From positions 1-64,000 of the forward strand of contig JAQGJP010000090.1 of assembly GCA_028290545.1 (NCBI GenBank): DNA of 64,000 nt. The letters run 5' to 3'. Below are positions 38,826 through 47,460 of the stretch, piece by piece. Within the stretch, counting starts at the first letter, position 1. Each line of letters begins with the position of its first letter. Below the pieces are notes generated by a model, which was not told where the DNA came from, searched no databases, and worked only from the letters and a program-made list of their open reading frames with translations. This DNA is from Rhizobium sp. (GTDB lineage: Bacteria > Pseudomonadota > Alphaproteobacteria > Rhizobiales > Rhizobiaceae). Made by a program: the position numbers and the translations under genes.

Positions 38826-39649
38826 CCGCGCTCGTTCTTCTTGGCGTCCTGCCAGAGTTCTTCCATCCTTTCGAGGCTCGCTTCTTCAAGGCCTTCGCCC
38901 GCGTCATTCAGGCTTCTTTCGATATGGCCGAAACGGCGTCGAAACTTCGTGTTCGTGCCGCGCAGCGCCATTTCCGGATCGGCACCGACATGCCGGCCGA
39001 TATTGACGGCGGCGAAAATCAGATCGCCCAGTTCATCGGCGATTTTTGACTTGTCGCCCGATGCGATCGCTGCACGGAATTCGGCGATCTCCTCCTCGAT
39101 CTTGTCGAGGATCGGCTCCGGCTCCGACCAGTCGAATCCGACCCTGGCGGCCTGTTGTTGCAGTTTCAGTGCCTCGACCAGTGCCGGCTGGGCACGATCC
39201 ACCGCGCCCAGATGTCCCGCCTTGAAATCCTCGACGATGCCACGCTTCGCACGGCGTTCAGCGCGCGTGCGTTTCTCCTCCGCCTTGATCTCGTCCCATT
39301 GCTTCTTGACCTTGGCTGGATCATTGGCGTCCGAGACCGCGAAAACATGCGGATGCCGGCGGATCATTTTCGCCGTGATCGCTTCGACCACGTCGCCGAA
39401 GGCGAACTCGTTCTGCTCCTCGGCCATGCGCGCGTGAAAGACGACCTGCAGCAGCAGGTCGCCAAGCTCATCGCGCAGATCGTCCAGATCGCCCCGCTCG
39501 ATTGCGTCGGCAACCTCGTAGGCTTCCTCGATCGTGTAGGGCTTGATGGTTTCGAAATTCTGCTCGAGGTCCCACGGGCAGCCGGTGACCGGAGTGCGAA
39601 GTGCCGCCATGATTTCGATCAGGCGGCCGATATCCTTGGCGGGTCTCAT
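38822..39649 (-). CDS. mazG: Nucleoside triphosphate pyrophosphohydrolase MazG
   Basis: Hydrolyses NTPs to NMP and pyrophosphate, a house-cleaning enzyme that also tempers (p)ppGpp signalling in E. coli. 275 residues with the all-alpha NTP-PPase repeat arranged twice: GCPWDLEQNFETIKPYTIEE with EEAYE and DELGDLLLQVVFHA in the first half, EEIAEF and DELGDLIFAAVNIGRH in the second. It lies 7 bases downstream of the deaminase gene on the same strand, so the two nucleotide-handling genes are probably one operon. Confidence 0.94.
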   Translation of the reverse strand: MRPAKDIGRLIEIMAALRTPVTGCPWDLEQNFETIKPYTIEEAYEVADAIERGDLDDLRDELGDLLLQVVFHARMAEEQNEFAFGDVVEAITAKMIRRHPHVFAVSDANDPAKVKKQWDEIKAEEKRTRAERRAKRGIVEDFKAGHLGAVDRAQPALVEALKLQQQAARVGFDWSEPEPILDKIEEEIAEFRAAIASGDKSKIADELGDLIFAAVNIGRHVGADPEMALRGTNTKFRRRFGHIERSLNDAGEGLEEASLERMEELWQDAKKNERG

Positions 39650-39656
39650 GCTTTTC

Positions 39657-40253
39657 TCAACTCAGCGGTATGGCGTTGCCGCTCTTGGAGGACTGGTAGG
39701 TGTTCGACATTTCGCCATAGGTAGCCTTGATTGCGTCGATGCGGTTGGCAAATTCCGCCTTGTGGGCGGTGGCGGAACTGGCGGCAAGATCGGCGATCCA
39801 AAAACTCTTCCAGAAGGCATTGTTGCGCTGGTAGCCGCCCGGTTCGAGCCCGAACACTTCCTTCAAAATCTTCAGGTCGTGGGGGATCGCGAAGGCGTCG
39901 CGGCTATCCTCGTGGCTGAAGAAATAGAAGAAATTGTCGAAGCCGGCCCAGGTGATCGCCGACATGCACATCGTGCAGGGTTCGTGCGTCGAAAGAAAGA
40001 TCAGATCGCGCGTATCCGGTCTGTCGCCAAGCTCGTAGAAGCGCTTGAGCGTGTGGATCTCACCATGCCAGAGCGGATTTTCGGTTTCGTTATTGGTTTC
40101 GGCGATCACCAGCGACAGATCGGATTTTCGCAGCAGCGCCGCGCCGAACACTTTGTTGCCATCGGCTACGCCCCGCTGGGTCAGGGGAATGATGTCGTTT
40201 TCCATCACCGACAACAGGCGGGAAACGAGAGCGTCATTGAGGGGGTCGGACAT
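39657..40253 (-). CDS. Cytidine/deoxycytidylate-deaminase-fold nucleoside deaminase
   Basis: Zinc-dependent deaminase, 198 residues. The zinc and proton-shuttle motif is HGEIHT (His-x-Glu) with EPCTMCMSA supplying the two cysteines. The acidic glutamate after histidine and PCTMC spacing fit the guanine/tRNA-adenosine/cytosine deaminase group; the true substrate is not evident, and the C-terminal tail (about 60 residues with ATYGEMSNTYQSSKSG) is longer than in TadA. It precedes mazG in the same direction. Confidence 0.88.
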   Translation of the reverse strand: MSDPLNDALVSRLLSVMENDIIPLTQRGVADGNKVFGAALLRKSDLSLVIAETNNETENPLWHGEIHTLKRFYELGDRPDTRDLIFLSTHEPCTMCMSAITWAGFDNFFYFFSHEDSRDAFAIPHDLKILKEVFGLEPGGYQRNNAFWKSFWIADLAASSATAHKAEFANRIDAIKATYGEMSNTYQSSKSGNAIPLS

Positions 40254-40335
40254 GCGGGGGGCTCCGGAAGATGAGAGGCGACATTAGCGGTAGAATGGAT
40301 CGGATGGGAAGCATCCCGCACTGCGAATAAACATA

Positions 40336-40598
40336 TTATTGCAGAGGCCATTTCTGGGATGAATGGAGAATGCGGAGGATGTGGACTTCGTTCCGATCGA
40401 CAGCCGTCCGACAGATCGCGACAAACAGCGTGTGTGGGATAACGAGTTCGCGCGATGCCTTACGACGTCCGGCTCTTCCCAGGAAGGGATAATCTGCAAG
40501 GCGATCGATAGCCTGGGAGATAAGCAAATCCTGTTCGATCGCCGCGCGTGGATTCGATCGAAATCCCGTCTGGCGCGCGTCAACCAAACGATGCGCAT
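40336..40598 (-). pseudogene. Frameshifted ParE/RelE-type toxin gene
   Basis: From ATG 40598 the frame reads MRIVWLTRARRDFDRI, a typical ParE opening, and then shifts. A second frame continues the family sequence: NPRAAIEQDLLISQAIDRLA, then YPFLGRAGRRKASRELVIPH and HILRILHSSQKWP, ending at 40336. About seven codons that normally join the two parts are absent and the join is out of frame. Unrepaired, translation from 40598 runs to 40284 as unrelated sequence. The gene is therefore inactive unless frameshifting occurs. Its start overlaps the antitoxin stop. Confidence 0.8.
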
Positions 40599-40801
40599 CA
40601 ATGGGCTTTTTGCTTCTTGATGAGAGCCAACAGCTCTTCGCGTCTGGCTGCAGATTCTGCCAACACGTCCTCGTGCGAAATCCACACCGCGTCCGGGCTG
40701 TCTGCCTCGGCAAGTCCTTCATCGACCATTCGCAGAAACCACTCGTCATAGGTCTCCTCGTGATCGGGCTTGGCACCGGAAACAGGGGCATTCTTCGTCA
40801 T
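40598..40801 (-). CDS. Antitoxin partner of a decayed ParE toxin
   Basis: A 67-residue protein from ATG 40801 (a 14-residue longer form from 40843 is possible). It is acidic and helical, with HEETYDEWFLRMVDEGLAEAD and HEDVLAESAARREELLALIKK, similar to antitoxins that pair with ParE-type toxins in rhizobia (annotated as stability or addiction-module antidote proteins). Its stop overlaps the toxin start in TGATG fashion. With the toxin broken, it may be under no selection. Confidence 0.75.
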   Translation of the reverse strand: MTKNAPVSGAKPDHEETYDEWFLRMVDEGLAEADSPDAVWISHEDVLAESAARREELLALIKKQKAH

Positions 40802-41006
40802 TTCGGAAACCTCGCTGTTCCGGTTGGTGATAAGATAACCCAATCCGGACGATTTTCAATCCGATAGGCGCGGAGAGAGCATCAAGATGGATATGCTCCT
40901 GTTCGCCAAAAACCGAGGAAAAGAATATACTTGGCCCGACAATGCCGGATTCCTGTTTCTTCACTTTTGCACTGCTATGAAGGATAGTGCAGCCTCTCAA
41001 AAGGGT

Positions 41007-42449
41007 ATGTCCATGTTCGATCGTGATGATCAGCTTTCCGTATTTCCGGCCTTTTTCCGCGTCGAGGGGAAAAATGTGGCCGTGATCGGCAATGGTGACG
41101 AGGCTTTGGCCAAGGTGCGCCTGCTGTTGAACACCCGAGCCTCGATCACACTCATTGCAGATCGGCCTGCGGCGTCCCTGATGGCCTTGACGATCCAGAA
41201 CGACATACGTCATGTTGCCCGCGCTTTTGACGCATCGTTGATTGAAGACATGACGCTTGTCTTCGCCGCGACCGGCGATCACGCCGAGGACCGCCGGATC
41301 ACTGAGGCCGCACGCGAGCTGAAGATACCCGCCAATGCCGTCGATCAGCCTGATCAGTGCGATTTCCTGACACCGGCGATCGTCAACCGCGCGCCCGTGG
41401 CCGTGGCGATCGGCACGGAGGGGGCAGGGCCGGTGCTGGCGCAGATGATCCGTGCGCAGATCGACCAGATTCTTGCGCCGTCGCTGGGCCGGCTCGCCCG
41501 CCTCGCAGATCTTTATCGCGATGCGGTTGATCATGCATTGCCGAAGGGCATCACCCGAAGGGTGTTCTGGCGGCGGTTCTTCTCTGGCGATGTCGCCGCT
41601 GCGGTCAGCCTTGGCAGGATGCCGGAGGCGGAACGCCAGGCAACACGCTTGCTCAACACGATGAATGCCGTGAAAGGCCATGTCTGGCTGGTTGGCGCCG
41701 GGCCGGGTGCCGAGGATCTGCTGACGCTGCGTGCCCAGCGGGTGATGATGGAAGCGGATGCGATTGTCTATGATGCGCTGGTGCCGCAGGCGATCGTCGA
41801 TATGGGCCGCCGCGATGCCGATCGGATTTCCGTTGGCAAGCGCAAGGGTTGCCACTCCAAATCGCAGAATGAAATCAACGATCTCCTGGTCGAGATGGGC
41901 AAGGCCGGCAAGCGCGTCGTGCGGCTTAAGTCCGGCGACCCGCTGATCTATGGCAGGGCGGCGGAAGAGATGGCGGCCCTGCGCGATGCCGGTGTCTCCT
42001 ACGAGATCGTGCCGGGCATCACCTCGGCCTTTGCCGCTGCGGCGGATTTCGAACTGCCGTTGACGGTTCGCGGCGTCGCTTCGTCGCTGATCTTCACCAC
42101 CGGCCATGACCTGACCGGTGATGTGTTGCCCGACTGGGCGAGTCTGGCGATTTCCGGCGCCACCATTGCCGTCTATATGGGCCGCAGCGTTGCCGCATCC
42201 GTCGCCGAACGGTTGATCGCCGCCGGCCTGCCGTCTGAAACCACCGTCGCCGTGATCGAAAATGCCAGCCGCCGCGACAAGCGTATGTTGCATGGCGTGC
42301 TTGCCGATCTGCCGGGCCTCGATATAAGAGACGATCTGACCGGGCCGGTGATGGTGATCATCGGCGATGCGGTGGCCGGCGCCAACCTTGACAATTCAGA
42401 GCCTTTGCTCTCCAGAGAGACGCAAATGGTGGACTTTACCGGAGCATGA
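41007..42449 (+). CDS. cysG: Siroheme synthase CysG (precorrin-2 dehydrogenase/uroporphyrinogen methyltransferase)
   Basis: 480 residues. The N-terminal module (about 1-210) carries an NAD-binding motif GNGDEALAKVRLLL and the dehydrogenase/ferrochelatase fold; the C-terminal module (about 215-465) is uroporphyrinogen-III C-methyltransferase with VWLVGAGPGAEDLLTLRA, YDALV, RLKSGDPLIYGRAAEE and VVPGITSAFAAA-like segments. Precorrin-2 made here serves both siroheme for the CysI encoded downstream and CobI in the cobalamin cluster. ATG 41007 is chosen; an in-frame extension to 40887 looks non-conserved. Heads the sulfite-reduction operon. Confidence 0.95.
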   Translation: MSMFDRDDQLSVFPAFFRVEGKNVAVIGNGDEALAKVRLLLNTRASITLIADRPAASLMALTIQNDIRHVARAFDASLIEDMTLVFAATGDHAEDRRITEAARELKIPANAVDQPDQCDFLTPAIVNRAPVAVAIGTEGAGPVLAQMIRAQIDQILAPSLGRLARLADLYRDAVDHALPKGITRRVFWRRFFSGDVAAAVSLGRMPEAERQATRLLNTMNAVKGHVWLVGAGPGAEDLLTLRAQRVMMEADAIVYDALVPQAIVDMGRRDADRISVGKRKGCHSKSQNEINDLLVEMGKAGKRVVRLKSGDPLIYGRAAEEMAALRDAGVSYEIVPGITSAFAAAADFELPLTVRGVASSLIFTTGHDLTGDVLPDWASLAISGATIAVYMGRSVAASVAERLIAAGLPSETTVAVIENASRRDKRMLHGVLADLPGLDIRDDLTGPVMVIIGDAVAGANLDNSEPLLSRETQMVDFTGA

Positions 42450-42450
42450 C

Positions 42451-42729
42451 ATGGCCTTGCAGATTTTGACCGCCAACCGGCTTTCAGACGGCATTTCCGT
42501 CTGGTACGATGTCGACGGTCGATGGAATGAAAGCATTGCGCGGGCGGAGATCGCCCGCACCAAGGACGACGAAACACGGCTTGAGGCAATCGGCAAGCAA
42601 GCCTTCGCCGACAATCTCGTGCTCGACGTCAATCTGATCGATGTCGAGGAGGCCAACGGTTTCATCCGTCCGCTCAGGCTGCGCGAGCGCATCCGAGCCG
42701 AAGGCCCGACGATCGATTACGTGATCTGA
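42451..42729 (+). CDS. DUF2849 domain protein
   Basis: 92-residue cytoplasmic protein of the alphaproteobacterial DUF2849 family (ILTANRLSDGISVWYDVDGRW, then IRPLRLRERIRAEGPTIDYVI near the C-terminus). It always seems to accompany sulfite-reductase genes, as here between cysG (1 base away) and cysI (49 bases). Function unknown; a role as a small partner of sulfite reduction is inferred from context only. Confidence 0.9.
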   Translation: MALQILTANRLSDGISVWYDVDGRWNESIARAEIARTKDDETRLEAIGKQAFADNLVLDVNLIDVEEANGFIRPLRLRERIRAEGPTIDYVI

Positions 42730-42778
42730 TTGCGCGCATACAGCGTCAAGAAGTTACCTGGCTAAGGAATAAGACAGA

Positions 42779-44449
42779 ATGTACCGTTACGATGAATTCG
42801 ATCACGCCTTCGTCGCCGACCGCGTGGCGCAGTTCCGCGATCAGGTTGAGCGTCGCATGTCGGGCGATATTGCCGAAGATGCTTTCCGTCCGCTCAGGCT
42901 GATGAATGGCGTCTACCTGCAGCTGCATGCCTATATGCTGCGGGTCGCCATTCCTTATGGTACGCTGAATTCCAGGCAGATGCGGATGCTGGCGCATATC
43001 GCCCGCAAATATGACCGCGGCTACGGGCATTTTACCACCCGCCAGAATATCCAATATAACTGGCCGCGGCTCGAGGACACGCCGGATATCCTCGCCGATC
43101 TTGCCAGCGTCGAAATGCATGCGATCCAGACGTCCGGCAACTGCATCCGCAATGTGACGGCCGATCATTTCGCCGGCGCCGCCGCCGACGAGGCCGCCGA
43201 CCCGCGACCCTATGCCGAAATCCTGCGCCAATGGTCCTCGTTCCATCCCGAGTTCACCTTCCTGCCGCGCAAGTTCAAGATTGCCGTGACCGGTGCCGAT
43301 ACCGACCGCGCAGCGATCCAGGTCCATGACATCGGCCTGCACGTGAAGAAGAACGACAAGGGCGAGATCGGCTTCGACGTCTATGTCGGCGGCGGGCAGG
43401 GGCGCACCCCGATGGTTGGCAAGCGCATCCGCGAATTCCTGCCGGAAGAGGATCTGCTCTCCTACACGACCGCGATCATGCGCGTTTACAACCTCTACGG
43501 CCGTCGCGACAACAAATACAAGGCGCGCATCAAGATTCTGGTTCATGAAACCGGCGTCGAAAAGCTGTCGGCAGAAATCGAGGCGGAATTCAACGAACTG
43601 AAGAACGGCGAATTGAAGCTTCCGGATGCCGATATCGAGGCGATCCAGAGCTATTTCACGCTGCCGGACCTGCCGGCGCGCGCCGAAGGCTGGGCCAATC
43701 TTGCGGCCTGGAAGAAGTCGGATGCCGATTTCGCCCGCTGGATCGATCAGAACGTCAAGCCGCACAAGCACCCCGACTACGGCATGGTGACGATTTCGCT
43801 GAAGCCGATCGGCGGCATTCCCGGCGACGCCAATGACAGCCAGATGGACCTGATCGCCGATCTCGCCGAGGAATATGCCTTTGACGAAATCCGCATCAGC
43901 CATGAGCAGAACGTTATTTTCCCGCATGTGGCGCTCGCCGATCTGGAGCCGCTGTACCGGGCGCTGAAGCCGGCCAACCTGGCGACGGCCAACTCCAACC
44001 TGATCACCGATATCATTGCCTGTCCGGGCCTGGATTACTGCGCGCTGGCCAATGCACGCTCGATCCCGGTTGCGCAGGAGATTTCCGAACGCTTCGGCTC
44101 GCCCGAACGTCAGGCGGAGATCGGCGAACTGAAGATCAAGATCTCCGGCTGCATCAATGCCTGCGGCCATCACCATGTCGGCCATATCGGCCTGCTCGGC
44201 GTCGAGAAGAAGGGTACTGAGCTCTACCAGATCACGCTCGGTGGTTCGGCGGACAACAATACCTCGGTCGGCGACATCATCGGTCGCGGTTTCGAGCCGG
44301 AGAAGGTCACCGACGCGATCGAGACGGTGGTCGACACCTATCTCGGCCTGCGACTGTCGCCCGCGGAAACTTTCCTTGAAGCCTATCGCCGCGTCGGTCA
44401 GCAGCCTTTCAAGCTGGCACTGTACGGCAACGCCGCCGAAGCCGCATAA
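42779..44449 (+). CDS. cysI: Assimilatory sulfite (nitrite/sulfite) reductase, siroheme subunit
   Basis: 556 residues with the duplicated nitrite/sulfite-reductase ferredoxin-like half domains. Siroheme-[4Fe-4S] ligands are Cys415 and Cys421 in ACPGLDYC and Cys458 and Cys462 in SGCINACG. Substrate-binding arginine/lysine segments include HFTTRQNIQYNW and RNVTADHFAGAAADE. It reduces sulfite to sulfide with electrons from ferredoxin or a flavoprotein; nitrite reductases share the fold, but operon context with cysG, DUF2849 and DUF934 supports the sulfur role. Confidence 0.95.
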   Translation: MYRYDEFDHAFVADRVAQFRDQVERRMSGDIAEDAFRPLRLMNGVYLQLHAYMLRVAIPYGTLNSRQMRMLAHIARKYDRGYGHFTTRQNIQYNWPRLEDTPDILADLASVEMHAIQTSGNCIRNVTADHFAGAAADEAADPRPYAEILRQWSSFHPEFTFLPRKFKIAVTGADTDRAAIQVHDIGLHVKKNDKGEIGFDVYVGGGQGRTPMVGKRIREFLPEEDLLSYTTAIMRVYNLYGRRDNKYKARIKILVHETGVEKLSAEIEAEFNELKNGELKLPDADIEAIQSYFTLPDLPARAEGWANLAAWKKSDADFARWIDQNVKPHKHPDYGMVTISLKPIGGIPGDANDSQMDLIADLAEEYAFDEIRISHEQNVIFPHVALADLEPLYRALKPANLATANSNLITDIIACPGLDYCALANARSIPVAQEISERFGSPERQAEIGELKIKISGCINACGHHHVGHIGLLGVEKKGTELYQITLGGSADNNTSVGDIIGRGFEPEKVTDAIETVVDTYLGLRLSPAETFLEAYRRVGQQPFKLALYGNAAEAA

Positions 44450-44461
44450 AGAGAGCCGTAA

Positions 44462-44959
44462 ATGACCAGAATTTGGAACGAATCCGGTTTTCAGAGCGAC
44501 GATCCCTGGGTGATCGAGACCGAGGAAACCAAGGCCGGCAACAATGAAAAGCCGATCCTGCCACTGGCAAGCTTTATCGAGAAGGCCGCGGCCGGCGAGA
44601 GCAATCTTGGCGTGCTGATCCAGCCTGCCGACAATGTCAAGGATCTGGCGCCCTGGCTCGACAAGATCGCGCTGGTGGCCGTGTCCTTTCCCGCCTTCAA
44701 CGACGGGCGTGCCTTCAGCCATGCTTCGATCCTGCGCGAGCGCCTGGGTTACGAGGGCGAACTGCGCGCTGTCGGCGATGTGCTGATCGATCCGATCCCG
44801 CTGATGCTGCGCTGCGGCATCACGAGCTTTGCGGTCAAGAATCCTGTCGCCCTGAAGCGGCTGGAAGAAGGGCGCCTGCCGGGCATCGACAATCACTACC
44901 AGCCGACCGCGCGCGCCTCGCGGGATCCGAAGTCCTACAGCTGGCGCCGGGTGTCGTGA
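44462..44959 (+). CDS. DUF934 domain protein (sulfite-reduction operon)
   Basis: 165 residues, DUF934 family: an oxidoreductase-probable protein linked to assimilatory sulfate reduction. Recognisable segments are NDGRAFSHASILRERLGYEGELRAVGDVL (seen in pieces) and HYQPTARASRDPKSYSWRRVS at the C-terminus. In E. coli-type pathways its place is taken by CysJ; here it might pass electrons to CysI, but this is not established. It follows cysI by 12 bases. No cysH (PAPS/APS reductase) lies in the window. Confidence 0.9.
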   Translation: MTRIWNESGFQSDDPWVIETEETKAGNNEKPILPLASFIEKAAAGESNLGVLIQPADNVKDLAPWLDKIALVAVSFPAFNDGRAFSHASILRERLGYEGELRAVGDVLIDPIPLMLRCGITSFAVKNPVALKRLEEGRLPGIDNHYQPTARASRDPKSYSWRRVS

Positions 44960-45192
44960 TTATTTTCCTATGGAATCGTATTTTGCGAGATCTGGGCGGA
45001 AAATCGTTTGTGTACGAACAATTATCTGGAATTTTCACCGATTTCGGATTATAGCTGAATTTGCGAATTTGCCGGATATTCAAAAGCATATTCCGCGCTG
45101 CATTTGAGTGTTGGAAAGCGATGCCTTCAATATCGGTCTTGGATGTAATATCAGCCTAGTTCACATTTGGACTCCCAGGGAATCAGGAATTC

Positions 45193-46008
45193 ATGAACGC
45201 GCCCGCACTGAACACCGAAATCGTATCTGCCATCCCGGCCGGAGTCTATGCCGAGACGGTCACCGCCGTCCAGCATTACACCGACCGGCTGTTCCGTTTC
45301 CGGATGACGCGGCCGGCGGAATTCCGGTTCCGTTCGGGCGAATTTGCGATGATCGGCCTGATGGTAGAGGGGAAGCCGATCTATCGCGCTTACTCCGTCG
45401 CCAGCCCTTCATGGGATGAAGAACTCGAATTCTTCTCGATCAAGGTGCCGGACGGCCCGCTCACCAGCCATCTGCAGAATTTGCAGGTCGGCGACACTGT
45501 GCTGATGCGCAAGAAGCCGACCGGCACGCTGGTCAACGATGCGCTGGTTCCGGGCAAGCGGCTGTACATGTTCTCGACCGGCACCGGCATTGCCCCGTTC
45601 GCGAGCCTGATCCGCGATCCGGAAACCTATGAGAAATTCGACGACGTGATCCTGTGCCACACGACTCGTGAAGTATCAGAGCTGAAATATGGCTTTGATC
45701 TGGTCGAGGAAATCCGCAACCACGAATTCCTGTCCGAGATCGTCGGCGTCAAGCTCAAGCACTATGCGACGGTCACCCGCGATGCCAATTACCCGCACCA
45801 GGGCCGTATCACCGACCTGATGCGCAACGGCAAGTTGTTTGCCGACCTCGGCGTTCCGCCGATCGATCCGGAGATCGACCGCGGCATGATCTGCGGCTCG
45901 GCGGCGATGCTCAAGGAAACCAAGCAGTTGCTGATCGAGGCGGGCCTGAACGAAGGCTCGAACGCCAAGCCTGGCGAATTCGTCATCGAACGCGCTTTCG
46001 TCGATTGA
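45193..46008 (+). CDS. fpr: Ferredoxin-NADP reductase
   Basis: Plant-type/bacterial subclass FAD protein, 271 residues. FAD site RAYSVASP near residue 68, the NADP-ribose segment FSTGTGIAPFASLIRDP, ILCHTTREVSEL and the terminal VIERAFVD characteristic of alphaproteobacterial FPR (ending in Phe-Val-Asp instead of a C-terminal aromatic). It exchanges electrons between NADPH and ferredoxin/flavodoxin, for oxidative stress or biosynthesis such as CysI. A 233-base upstream gap holds no visible gene. Its TGA overlaps the next ATG. Confidence 0.95.
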   Translation: MNAPALNTEIVSAIPAGVYAETVTAVQHYTDRLFRFRMTRPAEFRFRSGEFAMIGLMVEGKPIYRAYSVASPSWDEELEFFSIKVPDGPLTSHLQNLQVGDTVLMRKKPTGTLVNDALVPGKRLYMFSTGTGIAPFASLIRDPETYEKFDDVILCHTTREVSELKYGFDLVEEIRNHEFLSEIVGVKLKHYATVTRDANYPHQGRITDLMRNGKLFADLGVPPIDPEIDRGMICGSAAMLKETKQLLIEAGLNEGSNAKPGEFVIERAFVD

Positions 46009-46676
46009 TGACTGGCATTTCCGGCGCCGATCAGCCCCAACCCGAGGTAGTGATCATCGGCGCCGGCCCTGCAGGCCTCTGGGCGGCGTTCCAGCTCGGC
46101 ATCCACGGCGTCCGTTCGGTTCTGATCGACAGCAATGACCGCATCGGCGGACAATGCGCCGCGCTTTACGCCGACAAGCCGGTCTATGACCTGCCCGGAT
46201 ACGCAGCGATCGACGCCGATGAAATAATCCGCAAACTTGAAGACCAGCTCGCCCGTTTCAAGCCTGTCTATCGGCTTGGCGAAACGGTTCTCGCTGTTCG
46301 AGCGGCCGAATCCGGCTTCGGGATCGAACTCACGAATGCACAACCGCTTTCCGCGCGCTTTGTGATCCTGTCAACCGGCCTCGGGCCATTCGGCGTCGAA
46401 GGCAAGCCGCGCCCGCTCGACCTGCCGGCTCGCGTCTTCCAGCCGAATGGACACCTTGCGGTGACTGTGGATAGTTTCGAGACCCGTCACGACAATCTCT
46501 ACGCAATCGGCGATGCCATTGCTTATCCGGGTAAGCTTTGTCTGCTGGTTTCTGCATTTCACGAAGCGGCACTGATGGCCTTCGACATCCGCAAGAAGCG
46601 GGCGGGGGAGAAGCGGACGGTGCTCGAATATACCTCGACCTCATCGGCGCTCAAGGCACTGTTCACCGATCGGTGA
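46008..46676 (+). CDS. Thioredoxin-reductase-like flavoprotein lacking the NADPH domain
   Basis: 222 residues. The N-terminal FAD motif VVIIGAGPAGLWAAFQ, IGGQCAALYADKPVYDLPGY and the C-terminal FAD segment NLYAIGDAIAYPGK with ALMAF match ferredoxin-NADP reductase type 2/thioredoxin reductases, which are about 310-350 residues long. The middle NADPH-binding module, with its GGGdsA motif, is missing: sequence passes from LSTGLGPFGVEGKP through LDLPARVF straight to QPNGHLAVTVDSFETRHD. The reading frame is intact. No CxxC pair is seen. It could be a fossil of an internal deletion or a single-domain flavin protein. Coupled to fpr by TGATG. Confidence 0.85.
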   Translation: MTGISGADQPQPEVVIIGAGPAGLWAAFQLGIHGVRSVLIDSNDRIGGQCAALYADKPVYDLPGYAAIDADEIIRKLEDQLARFKPVYRLGETVLAVRAAESGFGIELTNAQPLSARFVILSTGLGPFGVEGKPRPLDLPARVFQPNGHLAVTVDSFETRHDNLYAIGDAIAYPGKLCLLVSAFHEAALMAFDIRKKRAGEKRTVLEYTSTSSALKALFTDR

Positions 46677-47307
46677 CCTGGTCGATGGAAGTGAGCAAGC
46701 CATCCATCAGCCTCCTCATTTCCTTCTCGGACTCATCGCCATCGCCCTTCAGCAGAGCGCGGATGACGCGCATATGCAATTTGACCGATCGTTCCAGCGA
46801 CGTCTGCGTGGCGCTCGCGAACCAGTAGCGTCGCGAATGAGTCTGAAGCGGCGCCAATGCCTGGCAGACGAAGGGATTTGGGCAGGCCTCTTCCATGATC
46901 TCGTCGAACGCCTTGCCGGCGTCAAGAAAACCCTCGCAGTCGCCGGTGACAGAGCACTCCGTCATCGCCTTGGCACATTCGATCAGTCGCTCGCGGCGGT
47001 TTGGAGTGATATTGCCCGCCATCAGCCGTGCCGCCAGCGGTTCGAGTTGCCGGCGTGTCTCCTGCACCATCGCGGGATGCGCAGGATCGAGGGCGGTGAT
47101 CAGCAGGCCGGCGCGCGGTCGCACCTCCATCAGGCCTTGTGATTCGAGCCTCTGGATCGCCTCTCGCACCGGCGTGCGCCCGAAGCCCGCGAGCACGAGC
47201 AACTGCTTTTCCGTGACCAGCGCGCCCGGTGCCAGCTTCAGTGTCACGATCAGGCGTTCCAGCCTGAGATAGGCGAGGCGGCGTTGCGATTCCGATATTT
47301 CCGGCAT
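46663..47307 (-). CDS. GntR-family transcriptional regulator (FCD type)
   Basis: 214 residues: winged helix-turn-helix (LVTEKQLLVLAGFGRTPVREAIQRLESQGL) followed by a helical FCD effector domain (MVQETRRQLEPLAARLMA, then HMRVIRALLKGD). The FCD acidic/histidine metal ligands are probable but not verified. Start ATG 47307 is chosen; GTG 47316 is upstream. Its 3' end overlaps the flavoprotein gene by 14 bases in convergent fashion. Two palindromes just before its start (47321-47332, 47366-47379) look like autoregulatory sites. Confidence 0.88.
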   Translation of the reverse strand: MPEISESQRRLAYLRLERLIVTLKLAPGALVTEKQLLVLAGFGRTPVREAIQRLESQGLMEVRPRAGLLITALDPAHPAMVQETRRQLEPLAARLMAGNITPNRRERLIECAKAMTECSVTGDCEGFLDAGKAFDEIMEEACPNPFVCQALAPLQTHSRRYWFASATQTSLERSVKLHMRVIRALLKGDGDESEKEMRRLMDGLLTSIDQVTDR

Positions 47308-47320
47308 TTTTCTCACTCTG

Positions 47321-47332
47321 CTGATATATCAG
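47321..47332 (-). promoter_or_regulatory. GntR operator, proximal palindrome
   Basis: CTGATATATCAG, a perfect 12-base palindrome, lies 13 bases before the gntR ATG. Its core TGATATATCA recurs in the distal site. The centre-to-centre distance to the distal palindrome is 46 bases. Confidence 0.75.
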
Positions 47333-47365
47333 ATAGCGTGATGTCGCAAATAGAGGTGGCTTGAA

Positions 47366-47379
47366 CCTGATATATCAGG
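47366..47379 (-). promoter_or_regulatory. GntR operator, distal palindrome
   Basis: CCTGATATATCAGG is a perfect 14-base palindrome extending the proximal core. Both sites lie in the 153-base gap between gntR and nadK and so can regulate only gntR itself among the adjacent genes. Confidence 0.75.
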
Positions 47380-47460
47380 AAGATAAACATATAGATACGG
47401 CTCCCCGGCCTTTCGCAAGCAGGATCGGCGGTTCATTCAGTCATGACAAAAGTTAGCCGG

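Noticed and set aside
40887..41006. N-terminal extension of CysG from ATG 40887
   Set aside because: The extra 40 residues are not characteristic of CysG, and the conserved dehydrogenase domain starts after ATG 41007.
42746..44896. 716-codon open frame on the minus strand opposite cysI
   Set aside because: It mirrors cysI, whose siroheme cysteine motifs are unmistakable; long antisense frames are expected in G+C-rich DNA, and the mirrored protein has no recognisable motif.
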